Assembly: GCA_024699855.1 (NCBI GenBank)
Contig: JAMPIQ010000002.1
Coordinates: 3,038,001-3,102,000, forward strand
From: Aphelenchoides besseyi
Taxonomy: Eukaryota; Nematoda; Chromadorea; Rhabditida; Aphelenchoididae
Direction: 5' to 3'
Length of the DNA: 64,000 nucleotides
Position numbers and translations under genes: made by a program. This document shows, one piece after another, positions 32,434 through 43,614 of the stretch (positions are counted from its first letter, which is position 1; each line of letters starts with the position of its first letter). The notes under the pieces were generated by a model. The model was not told the origin of the DNA, did no database searches, and was given only the letters and a program-made list of their open reading frames with translations.

Positions 32434-32678
32434 ACAGCAAATGGTTGAACTCGACGGACGAAAAGAAGCTTATTTTTATATTTCCACATTGTCGCTTTCT
32501 TTTGCACTTGTGACTTCACTTGATTGTTTCTTGGAGTTCTATAGCTGTGTAAATAATAAATACGACCAAAAACCGTGGGGTTACAATTCGCTTCACCGTA
32601 TACTGCGGTCTTTCTTGCTACAACTCTTAGTTTGAATGCGAATTCGAAGGTGTTGATTTGAAGAGAACAAACGATAAA

Positions 32679-33815
32679 ATGAATCCCCCATCAACTTCCG
32701 ACAATGTGACTGATTCCGGAGATGCATCGCGGAAACGACCGTCCGCTGAATCGATCATGCAACGAGCGTTGAAACAGCCTGTAAAGGTATGGACTTTCAG
32801 TTATTGTATTTGATTGGCGTTTTAGCAAGAGTTTTTGTTCAAAAATCAAATTCGATTTCAAACTGTGAAGGGACACATTTTGCCGTCTGTTTGTCGTCAC
32901 GAAGGAAAAGATGAGAACGAGTGTCCAGTAAGTCAATTGGATCTTAATGGTCGGAATATGTTTGCTATTTTAGATTTGTCGCTATGAAAAACAACTCAAA
33001 TTGCCGAGTTTGCCTGAAATGATCTTCGACCAAAATCGACTCGACATTTTCGTTCCATTCAATTCTGCATGTCCGTTCATTTCATTCGACACATTTGATG
33101 CGCTAGCCTTGGTTGACCACTTCAACCTACCGAATGTTATGGTAAGTACAGGATTCGGAGTCGAAAACAAATTTTTTGCAGGTGGAAGCAAGTGAAACGT
33201 GGCAAAAGTCTCATGGAAAATCGCTGTCACAGGTTTCCTCGCCATTCGATTGGACCTACACGTCCGAGTAAGCAATTTCTACGAACTCCAACTTTTATTT
33301 TTAATTCAGATACACGGGAACCTTAGCCGATGGAATTCGCGTGGAAGAAACAAACGACAAGATTGACATCGAGAAATTGAGACGTCCCGATCCACTTCTT
33401 TTCTACGATGCAATTAAATTGTACGAAGACGAGTTGGCCGACAATGGCTGTGCTGAAGTAAGCAACGAACACGGTTGCGAACTAATCGTACACACTTTTC
33501 AGATGACCGTCAAAGTCCGTGCAATGCCAACCAACTACTTTGTTCTCTGTCGTTTTTATCTTCGAGTTGATCGTGTTCTCGTGCGAGTTTTCGATTGTCG
33601 TTTGTACTCCGAAGAAAACTGGAACTATGTGCTACGGGAGTGTACAAAGCGAGAAGCCAAATATGCGGACATCAAAACAGAAGTGAGTGCATGTCGAGTT
33701 CTTTTGCATCTTCGTGTTTCAGCTTCACGGTCTCATCCCCGATCCCGCGCAAATTTGGCAGCATCTGCCGATGGTCGAACAAAACTCCACCAAATTGTAC
33801 TATCCAGCTGTGTAA
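32679..33815 (+). CDS. TIP41-like regulator of PP2A-type phosphatases
   Basis: Binds the catalytic subunits of PP2A, PP4 and PP6 and feeds into TOR signalling. Exons: 32679-32786, 32826-32927, 32974-33141, 33182-33267, 33310-33457, 33503-33682 and 33723-33815. Conserved blocks: LPEMIFDQNRLDI, ISFDTFDALALVDHFNLPNV, SSPFDWTYTSEYTGTL, RVEETNDKIDIEKLRRPDPL, LFYDAIKLYEDELADNGCAE, MTVKVRAMPTNYFVLCRFYL and RVDRVLVRVFDCRLY. It ends in LYYPAV. About 294 residues, normal length, with a divergent N-terminal 30 residues. AATAAA is at ~33910. Confidence 0.93.
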
Positions 33816-34381
33816 GCGAATTGCAACACGAGAGCAACGTCCGATGGTGCATAATCGCGAGAAGATTTCAACTACGATTTCTGATTGTTATCTCCGTTCT
33901 TGTACAAAAATAAAATACGCGCGTTGAGCAGATAATTCGACGATTTTAAGTGTCAGTTTCCGTTCGTTTTGAGTGATCCTCTTGTCTCTGAAATCTCAAA
34001 CATGATGCAATACAAACAATGTGGCCTTTAAAATGAGCGAAAAACGTCGGTCGGCGTCCCCCCTGGAAATTTTTTGCGCCCGTCGAATGGCAGAACCCTA
34101 AAGCCGCTCAACCGTTGGCTGATAAGTCCGATGGATTTCTTTTGGTAATTCACTTCATGATCTTGGCGATACGGAAGTTTTTTTGATTCGAATTTTCGAC
34201 TATCAAAATAACTTTCCTGCCAATTGCCCGTTTAGTTTCAATCGCAATAGGGACTTTGACGCGTTCCCGCCATTTTTGCTTCAGTGGGATTTCATTCTTC
34301 TGTACGCAATTCGAGCCGTGAATGAACGTACATCGATTGCTGAGCATCAGGTTGCAGGGAAGATATCTAGTAAAGAGCGTT
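33816..34381. other. Intergenic, sams upstream region
   Basis: No coding signal supported. Poly(A) region of TIPRL followed by the likely promoter of the S-adenosylmethionine synthetase gene. Confidence 0.4.
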
Positions 34382-36299
34382 ATGACCAAAGAGACGTTTT
34401 TGTTTACCTCCGAGAGTGTTTCCGAGGGCCATGCGGACAAAATGTGCGATCAGGTCTGCGACTTTTGATGTCAGTTGATTAAATTGGTCCTTCAGATTAG
34501 TGATGCGGTCTTGGATGCGCATCTTTCGGCCGATCCACAAGCCAAAGTCGCATGCGGTGAGCTCGAATGCTTTGCCTTTTTCATGCAACGATTTTAGAAA
34601 CAATGGCTACTGGCGACAAGATCATTCTGGGTGGTGAAGTACATTCCAGTGCGAAAATCAGCTACGATTCGCTGGTGCGCGATGTTGTCAAGCGAATCGG
34701 ATACGACGACCTTTCGAAGGGTTTCGATTACAAAAACTGCAAAATCTACATCAATCTTCACGAACAATCGCCCGAAATTGCGGCCGGAGTTTATGTGAAC
34801 AAGAGTGAAGAAGAGGTTGGAGCCGGAGATCAGGTTTGTTCGATTTTGAATTGAGCAATTTTGCTTGTTTTCAGGGCCTCATGTTCGGATATGCAACTGA
34901 TGAGACGGAAGAAGCAATGCCGTTGACGTTGGTTCTCGCTCACAAACTGAACGCAAAGCTTCACGAACTTCGCCGTAACGGCACTTTGGCGTGGGCACGT
35001 CCGGACTCGAAATCACAAGTGAGTTTTTACGAACACGGATTTCTGAAGTTATTGATCAGTATAATCGAGTGTTTGATTGATCACTTGCACTTAACTTTTT
35101 GTATCACGTGTTTCGGTTGTCCTTTTCAATTTCGATAAGATGACAGACGAATGCGGTTGTTTGAAAGAGATTGAAAGTACTCTCGTTACGCTTTACAAGT
35201 AATGTACACTTCCATTTACACGCTTAATCGACGAGAAGCATGCAACAGAAATTGACCTTTATTGTCTTTTAAGTATACACACAACAGAAAGCAGCAATTT
35301 GCTTCGGAGTTTTGAACTCAGCATTTCAATGTTTTGATCAAGCCGTTGACGATTGACGTGTGATATCAACGAAAAGTTGAGTGAATGTCGATTTCAACGA
35401 GACCAATGATTGACCGTTTAGTCTGATGAAAGTTTTATCTTGTAAGGTTGTGAATAAGGGATTTCCAGTTGATTGAAGGAAAAATATTTTTGTGTATTCA
35501 GTAATCGATATCTGAAGGTACCCAAAAACAAACTGACGATCCATTTGCAGGTCACAATTGAATACGCTTACGAGCAAGGTGCCTGTGTGCCACGGCGTGT
35601 ACATACGATTGTTATGTCGACCCAACACGCTCCCGAATGCTCATTGGAACGATTGCGAGATGAATTGGAACGTTTCGTTATCAAAGCCGTCATTCCGCCG
35701 AAACTTTACGTGGACACGAAATTGCATTTGAATCCGTGCGGTTCGTTCATTGTCGGTGGGCCGCTGGGTGATGCTGGGTTGACGGGACGCAAAATCATCG
35801 TCGATTCTTACGGTGGTTGGGGAGCTCATGGAGGTGGTGCATTCTCGGGTAAAGATCCGACCAAAGTTGATCGTTCCGCTGCGTATGGAGCTCGTTGGGT
35901 TGCTAAATCGTTTGTGAAAGCCGGTTTGTGTCGACGTTGTTTGGTTCAAGTTTCGTACGCGATTGGAGTCGCCGAACCGTTGAGTATTATGGTTTCGCAT
36001 TTCGGCACTTCACCACTGACCGAAACTCAACTCTTGAAGATCGTAAACGAGAACTTCGATTTGCGTCCAGGAAACTTAATCAGGTAAGTCAATTAGACAT
36101 CAACTAAGAAAATTGATTGGTTAGGGAGTTGCAATTGCACCAACCGATTTACCAGGAGACCGCAAAGAACGGCCACTTCGGTCACAACGAATTTACTTGG
36201 GAACAACCGAAGGAACTGAAAATCTCCGATGACATTCGAGAAGAACTGAACAAGAAGTTGAAAGCCCACGCAATGAACGAAGAATTCCCCGATTTCTAG
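34382..36299 (+). CDS. sams-1: S-adenosylmethionine synthetase
   Basis: Makes S-adenosylmethionine from ATP and methionine in the cytosol. Exons: 34382-34453, 34496-34556, 34598-34833, 34875-35018, 35551-36083 and 36125-36299. Hallmarks: [20 protein letters not shown], the [19 protein letters not shown] loop, [60 protein letters not shown] and [10 protein letters not shown]. Metal- and phosphate-binding Asp, Lys and His positions look normal. About 406 residues with a charged C-terminal tail ([18 protein letters not shown]). Nematodes often have several sams genes, so the paralogue number is not certain. The fourth intron (35019-35550) is 532 nt, about ten times the local norm, and does not contain a recognisable exon. 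Confidence 0.93.
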
Positions 36300-36509
36300 T
36301 TTTCGGTTCTTGACCATCGATCTTCTACGACTCAAAGTTTGTTATCCCATTTATTGTTAGCGTTTTGTTATGTTTGCATTTGTTTGTTATCGATGGGACG
36401 TGTGTGTGAATTACACATAAATTTTTGTTGTTCTACTTTACAACTTTCGTGCCTTAAAACAAACGACGTTTTCTCAATAAAGTTTATGTTCAATAACAAC
36501 AAAACAATC

Positions 36510-37092
36510 CTATTTGCGTGCCGAACGAACGGGAGCACAATCCAAACGTCCTCTGATGATGTTCGCTTTGAGTCCGATGAGATCACGACGACGACCACCG
36601 CGAACCAGAACTTGACTATGCTCCTGCAGATTGTGTCCTTCTCCGGGAATGTACGCACAAATCTCTTTGCCATTACTCAAGCGAACAATCGCGCATTTTC
36701 GATTTCCACTGTTCGGTTTCTTTGGATGACGAATAACAGCTAAACGGTATGTATAAGTAAATGCTAAAACAACCACTGACTTTTCAAGACAATTCCTTTG
36801 AGGTAGTTGTGCTCACTAATCACCGACTTGTCTCGACTTCTTGGACTTCGACGTGGAAGACCCATACGGTGCATGTGCTAAATGATTGGTTTTGATTGTT
36901 ATAGGAATCGAAACAAACCTGAAGGATGTTGTCCCGTTGAAGACAGTGAGAAGTGTGCAGCGAACTGATTTGTTGTTTCATTGTCCCGAACTTCGGACTC
37001 CAAATCGATGAGATCGAGGTGGTCGGTTGAGAAGCACAGAAGCTGCGAATTAACTGTTGACCAATTCCCAACCCAAATTTGAGCAACGACAT
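36510..37092 (-). CDS. mrps-12: Mitochondrial ribosomal protein S12
   Basis: uS12m, decoding-centre protein of the mitoribosome. Exons (minus): 37092-36919, 36877-36781 and 36739-36510. It starts [20 protein letters not shown] (mitochondrial targeting look), then [56 protein letters not shown] and [20 protein letters not shown] with the conserved PNSxxRKxxxVRLxxGxE...[11 protein letters not shown] loop. Ends near [11 protein letters not shown] directly follows a TTTCAG acceptor. cua-1 ends 363 bp upstream on the same strand, so the two may share a transcript. Confidence 0.93.
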
Positions 37093-37455
37093 CTGAAAGA
37101 CTAACTGTTTTGGTGATGATATCGTTTCGAATTCAGATATCATCTCGGTATTGAACCAATCACCTTCGTTTTATCGAACAGTTCACATTACTGACTTTAT
37201 TTTACGTGTCGTCGTTCCACACAAACTCAAAGCGAAGGCAAATGGAAATGTTGGAAGCGAAAGAAAACCCGAAAAAGACACGTAGTTTCTCGTACGATAT
37301 TTCTATTTTCACAGAAGAACGATACATATGAACCGATAGACTAATGGCGGCAAATTTGATCGTGAGATCGTCGGAGTCTGGCAAAATAAGACAAACGAAA
37401 GAAAAGTGAAATGGCAAGAAATAAAACAATCTAATGGTTTCTACTCAAAGAAGAA

Positions 37456-40400
37456 CTAGACGCGTTGCACTAATTTTGTTTCGGCATCGTCCTCGCTGTC
37501 GATAGACGCAAAGATACGATTCTTCGAGAGACTCAGTGACAGTGAATCTGGCTTTTTAATTGTGGTCGTTGTGTCGTTCATTCGAGATTTAAATCGACGG
37601 AACTCAGCACCCGTGTAGTCGCCAACCAATGGCTTACGGAAGTTTCGTAGGAAAAGAGACGAAGTAACAACAGATACCGAAGAAGCAGCCCTAAAATATA
37701 CAAACGATGATTGTGATCTCATCACGAAAAATTTGCTTACATTGCCGCCGCAGCCATCCACGGTTGAATCCGAAAGCCCCAATGTTGAAAGACACCAGCA
37801 GCAATCGGAATACCAATACTGTTGTAAACCAGGGCAAAGAAGAGATTGATGCGAATACGTCGAATAGTGGCTTTAGACAAACTGATCGCTCCAACCACAT
37901 CCATCAAATTGTTCTGAAATTGGAGTCGAAATGCGTGGTTTTCTATTGTACGCACCTTAACCAAAACAATTCCTGCACCTTCTTTTGCTACATCCGAACC
38001 ACTGGCAATTGTGATGCCGAGATTAGCAGCCGCCAGCGCGGGACTATCATTCACCCCATCGCCGACCATCGCTACGATTCGTTTCTCATCTTTTTGAAGC
38101 TCCTCGATCTTATCTTTTTTCTGATTTGGCAAAGCTCCGGCAAACACTTCGCTTATTCCGACCTTCTTGGCTGTGGCCTCAGCAGTTCGAACATTGTCAC
38201 CGGTCAGCAGCATAACTCTGATTCCCATTTGGCGAAGAGCAAAAACCGTATGAACAGCTTCTTTTTTGACTTGATCAGTTATACTGAATATTCCAACAAT
38301 CTCGTCTAAACATCAAGATCATATGATTGAATTCAAACAAAAACCCACTATTGACAGCAACTAGAACGGAGATGTTGCCCGTTTGACGTTCTTTATTCAA
38401 TGCTTCTTTAACTATTTCGTCCACTGGTACTCCCTCTTTATCCATCCAACTTTCTGATCCAACAAGCACCGTGTAAAACGGAAGATTGTTGAGATTCTGT
38501 CCGTTTTCGTTATTCGAACTGCTCATCATCGGGAAGATTTCGACGTTGTGGTTTTGAAGTTGTTTTGTTCGCGGTGTCAACTGGACGTCTTCCAATTCGT
38601 CTTTGCCGTTGATTGAAACGGGAGAAGATTGAAGCAAATTCTCGACATTTCGAATTTCACATCGAATTCCTTCTCCCGGAGAAGTGTGAAACTGAGAAAC
38701 CGAAGCCCACTGTTCGCAGTTCAAGAACTAAAAAGAACGATTGACGGATGGATTGACAAGGATAAACGGAATCACCTCTTTGGTAAATGCGGTAATTGCG
38801 TTTCCAATCGGATGTTCGCTGTTCGTTTCGGCCGAACCGGCCAAAGCGATCATGGTATTCAGACTCAAGCGATTCGATGAAACCATTGGAATTACACGAA
38901 CAACTCGCGTTCGACCTTCTGTGATAGTTCCTGTCTTATCGAAAACAACTGTGTTGACCTAAAATCACTTTAACTAGTGATGTTATTCCACTCAAAGCCT
39001 ACTCTTTGAGCGATTTCCAAAGGCTCTCCACCTTTGATCAAAATTCCATTCTTTGCACCAACTCCCGTTCCAACCATAATTGCTGAACATAACACTAAGA
39101 TCGGTAGACATCAATTTCATTACCTGTTGGTGTCGCCAAACCCAATGAGCATGGACAAGCAATAGCGAGAACCGTGATCGCATATTCAAATGCGCGTCTA
39201 ATGATTGCTTCCCAGTCACGAGTATTCGATTTCGATCGACTAATTCCGATGAAAAACCACGTGAAAAATGTTATAACCGTTAAAGCAATGATCATTGGAA
39301 CAAAGTAGCCGGCTAGCTTGTCCGCTAAATTTTGCAAAGGAGCTTTCGACGTCTGTGCTTCTTCGACCAAACGAACAATTTGAGATAACATCGAGTCTTC
39401 TCGAACATGTGTGGCTTCGATAACCAAAACACCCGTTCCATTGATTGTACCGCCAATGACTGGGGATCCTAGAAACGGAATAAAGCAAATTGAACTAAAA
39501 GTTGACGAACCCAAGATCTTTGACACAGGCATACTTTCACCGGTAATAAACGATTCGTCCGCCGTGCTTTTACCTTCCACCACAATTCCATCAACGGCAA
39601 TCTTTTCACCGGGTAATACTTTAATGAAGTCACCACGTTCGACCAATTCGATGTCGATTCCATTTTCACTGAGAATCTGACCGTTTTCATCCCGAGTAAC
39701 CAAACGAGCTACTTTTGCTTGCATTGACATCAATTTACTTAACGCCTCTGATGTTTTACCCTAAAGTTATTGACAATTGTATTCGTTACATGCCAACAAA
39801 CTACCTTTGCTTTGTGTTCTAACCATCGGCCCAACGAAATAAAAACAAGAAGCATCGGCGAAACGTCGAAGAATGTCATCGGACTCGACTTCCAATTCAA
39901 TAGAATTGCCAAAAGAAGAATAAAAACGGAGTATGAATAAGCAATAGTTGTTGCCAGAACAACCAGCACGTCCATGTTCGCTGTGCCGTGTTTCACCGCT
40001 TTCCAACTTCTCGTGTAAAACGATCGTCCACCGAAAATCTGCACGAAAGTCGAAAGTAACATCAGAACCATGTTGTCTAATGAAAGTGCAGGAACGAAAA
40101 CGTGAACTTGACGTTCCGGATGCATTGGACTTTTCTGAACAAATCAATCAACATTGAAGTCCTTTCGAACTTACGATTATCCAATGAAAGTAAATCATGA
40201 TCATCATTACTGGAATGCCAAAAATTAACGAAACCATAAACGAAGTTCGCCATCTGAAGTGTCCAATAAGTTGAAAGAAAACTCAACTGTTCACTTACTT
40301 TCTTATCTCGTCTTTATAACTCAATTTTTCAAGTCGATCTTCGGCCGATGCAAGACTGGCGTTGTAGCCGAGGGTCTGAAATCAAAATTGAACTTTTCAA

Positions 40401-40941
40401 AGTTTCGATCACTCACTTGAATTTTCTCAATAATTTTGCGTGCTCCGGTCATCGAAGGAAGATACTCAATGGTCGCTATTCCAGTTGACACTGCAATGGT
40501 ACACGACTCGATTCCCGGCATTGCCATCATGTTCGATTCTATTCTCTTCACATCTGAGCTGCCCGCCAGTCCATCGATCTAAAACAAAGTCTCCGGAAAG
40601 CTTTCAAATCGCTTACAATAAAATTCTGTTTCGTATTACTGGTGGCTCCATCGTTAAGCAAAGTGGCCGTGAATCCCATGTCGCTGATTTCTTCAGCGAT
40701 TGTCGCCGCATCTATACTCGAAACATTGTAGATAACATTCGCTTTCATAGACATCAATGAAACGGTTATCGAGACGACACCTAAAACCAAAGATTTCAAC
40801 TGCACTACGAAACTTCTTACCATCAACTTTGCGGATTCTGTTTTCGATCGTGGCCACACAACTTGCACACGTCATTCCCTCGACCAAAAGCGAACATCTT
40901 TTGATGTTCTCGTTTTTGTCTTCTTCCACCAATGAAGACAT
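37456..40941 (-). CDS. cua-1: Copper-transporting P1B-type ATPase (ATP7A/B orthologue)
   Basis: Pumps Cu(I) into the secretory pathway. Starts [12 protein letters not shown] at 40941, 2 nt after a TTCCAG acceptor. HMA domain 1 has GMTCASC. HMA domain 2 reads [16 protein letters not shown] (40556-40580), so the CxxC is gone. Then come membrane helices and the A domain with TGES (~39535-39550). CPC in [19 protein letters not shown] (~39121-39165) is the ion path, DKTGTITEG (~38921-38946) holds the phosphorylated Asp, and SEHPIGNA is the His involved in human Wilson disease. [17 protein letters not shown] (~38040-38071) closes the P domain. The end [19 protein letters not shown] is followed by [13 protein letters not shown] and an acidic tail, stop 37456. 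Only two HMA units, against six in humans and three in C. elegans. A diverged ~90-residue Ser/Asn-rich insert sits in the N domain (near 38470-38640). Confidence 0.95.
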
Positions 40942-41452
40942 CGCTGGAAAAAGAAATCTGAATTATCGGAAGTAACTCGAGGTTACTCTTTGAACACGCG
41001 AACCCAAGCACTTGAACGTAAAAACGCGAAGAACGAGAATTTCGCTTGTTCGCCAATCGACTGCCGATAAACAAAAAAAATCGGCGAAAAATTCGGCGGT
41101 CGCCAAACGTCCACAGGTACAAAAGAAGACGAGAGTCGTCATACGAAGAAGACTCGTTGAACGTAAAGTTGCTGGTGACGACACTCGTGAGTTCGCAACA
41201 CGCCATCGAGTTATTAGACAAAATAATAAACGATTTCGGCCAGATGGAAACAAGGTCCGAGTCATGTTTGACGGTCAAAAGTGTCGCAGACGATTTTCGG
41301 TTTTATTATCAAAATTGAAGGTTTATCGTGAATAACAACCGTCGGTGAAGGACTGAAGTGGACTGATATTGACAACCGAGAAGTGAGTTTGTTTTTATAT
41401 TTGGAGACTGAAATTGACATTCACGATGCTTTTGTTATTTGTTTTTTCAGAA
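40942..41452. other. Divergent region between cua-1 and ICMT
   Basis: 510 bp between head-to-head genes. A plus frame 41046-41318 contains a protein-like stretch (LNVKLLVTTLVSSQHAIELL, DKIINDFGQMETRSESC) that could be an exon upstream of ICMT, but no start or splice partners are clear; it may also be chance. Confidence 0.35.
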
Positions 41453-42310
41453 ATGTCACGAATTCGGAATGTAGTTTGGAACGATCAGCGAGTTCGTGCA
41501 GCAGCCATCGGTTATTTTCTACCGTTTCTGATTGTCACGATCGTCGGAAGGACGTCAATGCCAATGTCTTTGATCGCACCTGTTGGTTCAATTCTTTTAG
41601 TGCTCCTACTCACTGGTTTCAAATGGTACATGTACAGCGCTCAAGCGTGCTTATTGGGAGTTGTTTCTGCTTCGAGTTTGAATGTGATGATTTCAACCGG
41701 ATCGCTCAATCTGCTTTTCCTCTTTCGATACGTTTTCGTCCAATCGATCTTTCACTTCACCGAAATGTTCTTCACGGGAATCACAAACAACGAGAATCTG
41801 AAACCCGACAGTTTTCTTCTCAATCACTCTGTTGCCTATTGGATGGCCGCCGTCTGCGCGTGGTTGGAGTTTGGCATCGAGTCCGTGGCTTTGCCGTGGC
41901 TCAATCGTCTAAACTTTGTCAGTTGGATTGGCATTGCGGTTTGTATCACTGGAGAGATCGTGCGAAAGACCGCAATGTGGCAAGCATCAACCGCGTTTAC
42001 TCATCTGATTGCCGTTCGTAAACACACTCATCATTCGCTCGTTACGAATGGAATTTACGGTTATGTTCGTCATCCTGGTTATGTTGGATGGTTCTTGTGG
42101 TCGATTGGAACTCAACTAATCCTCTGCAACCCGATTTGCTTTGTTGCCTACGCCTACGTTACATTCCGCTTCTTCGAGGATCGAATCTACGAAGAAGAAC
42201 GTTATTTGTTAGAGTTTTTCGGCACAAAATACATCAACTATCAACAAGCAGTTCCAACGGGCATACCGTTCATTTCTGGTTATTCCGCTCAAACTTCTCA
42301 TCAGCATTGA
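41453..42310 (+). CDS. Protein-S-isoprenylcysteine O-methyltransferase (ICMT)
   Basis: Methylates the C-terminal prenyl-cysteine of CaaX proteins at the endoplasmic reticulum. One exon of 285 codons, unusual here where genes average an intron every ~150 bp. ATG lies 2 nt after a TTTTTTCAG acceptor. Several membrane helices precede the core FRYVFVQSIFHFTEMFFTGI. Then NHSVAYWMAAVCAWLEFG and GIAVCITGEIVRKTAMWQAS lead to the catalytic segment with HSLVTNGIYGYVRHPGYVGW, FLWSIGTQLILCNPICF, and FFEDRIYEEERYLLEFFG, TKYINYQQAVPTGIPFI. RHPxYxGW and the EExxLxxxFGxxYxxY signature bind S-adenosylmethionine and prenyl substrate. AATAAA at 42359-42364. Confidence 0.95.
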   Translation: MSRIRNVVWNDQRVRAAAIGYFLPFLIVTIVGRTSMPMSLIAPVGSILLVLLLTGFKWYMYSAQACLLGVVSASSLNVMISTGSLNLLFLFRYVFVQSIFHFTEMFFTGITNNENLKPDSFLLNHSVAYWMAAVCAWLEFGIESVALPWLNRLNFVSWIGIAVCITGEIVRKTAMWQASTAFTHLIAVRKHTHHSLVTNGIYGYVRHPGYVGWFLWSIGTQLILCNPICFVAYAYVTFRFFEDRIYEEERYLLEFFGTKYINYQQAVPTGIPFISGYSAQTSHQH

Positions 42311-42882
42311 ACTCTTCGATCTTCCACGTCTTAATTACTTTACGGGTGTTGTTTGTAATGAATAAATCTAAGCTTATTCCAATCAATTGGCCCAATAAAC
42401 AAGTGTTTTGGTCATTTCGTTACGACCAAGTTTCTTCTTGCTTGGAGGCCACTGGTCTCGTAGTCCTGCAGAAGCTGCTGGTTCACAAATCAATTGAAGT
42501 CATTTAACGTAAACGAATCGACTGTCTTTGTGTTGAGCTTCTCGATTTGCTCGCAGGTGGTTTGTTGCAATCGATTTCGCTTTGAAAATTGCTCTTCGCT
42601 TGCCGCTTGAGTTTCGAGTGGAAAACAAGTGAGTTTCGTGGTTGTTTCAGCCTAACAATTTTCTCGTCCAGCAAACAAGTCCGCTGCTTCGCGATGATAT
42701 TTCGTCAATTTCACGAGTTTCTAGTCTCTGATTTCGGTTTTCGTAATCGTTTTGTTGACGTTAATTTCGCTTATAAACCACGGCAATCGATTTTTGAGTA
42801 AATTTTCGGTCGTGAGATTCGAGAAAACGATTTTTATTCGTGATTTTGTTGTCAACTTGACCGTTGATTTTCAGCTTCAAAG
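42311..42882. other. ICMT 3' flank and rpl-10 promoter region
   Basis: No coding signal. AATAAA at ~42359 closes ICMT. GATTTTCAG at 42866-42874 is the probable trans-splice acceptor for rpl-10. Confidence 0.45.
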
Positions 42883-43614
42883 ATGGGTCGCCGTCCTGCT
42901 CGTTGTTACCGTTACATCAAGAACAAGCCCTATCCGAAATCGCGTTTCTGTCGTGGTGTTCCGGACCCAAAGATTCGCATCTTCGATTTGGGTCGTAAGA
43001 GAGCAAATGTCGACGAGTTTCCGAAATGTGTGCATCTTATTTCCAACGAACGTGAGCACTTGTCCTCGGAGGTAATCAACTTGTTTTCATTTTGTTCTGA
43101 ACCATAGTTTTCAGGCTCTCGAAGCAGCTCGTATTTGCGCCAACAAATACATGGTGAAGACCTGTGGTAAAGAAGGTTTCCACATGCGTGTACGAAAGCA
43201 TCCGTACCACGTCGTTCGCATCAACAAGATGCTTTCGTGTGCCGGTGCTGATCGACTGCAAACCGGAATGCGTGGAGCTTTTGGTAAACCACAAGGATTG
43301 GTTGCTCGTGTAGCAATTGGCGACATTTTGCTTTCGCTTCGTGTTCGTGATCAAGTGAGTTCAACAACACCCGTTCAGTTTATCGGCGTTGATTTCAGCA
43401 CGAAGAGCACGCAATTGAAGCCTTTCGTCGTGCGAAATTCAAGTTCCCTGGTCGTCAGTTGATTGTGACCTCTCGCAAATGGGGATTCACCAAATTCGAC
43501 CGCGAAGATTACGAGAAGTTCCGTGAAAGTGGACGTGTTGTTCCGGACGGTGTGAACGCCAAGTTGGTTCGTGAACATGGACCGCTCGCCGAATGGGTGA
43601 ACAACCCGATCTAA
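42883..43614 (+). CDS. rpl-10: 60S ribosomal protein L10 (uL16)
   Basis: Core large-subunit protein at the peptidyl-transferase/tRNA side. Exons: 42883-43071, 43115-43354 and 43399-43614. Starts [20 protein letters not shown], then [79 protein letters not shown] (the P-site loop) and [20 protein letters not shown]. 213 residues, normal length, and highly conserved as expected. Confidence 0.97.
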
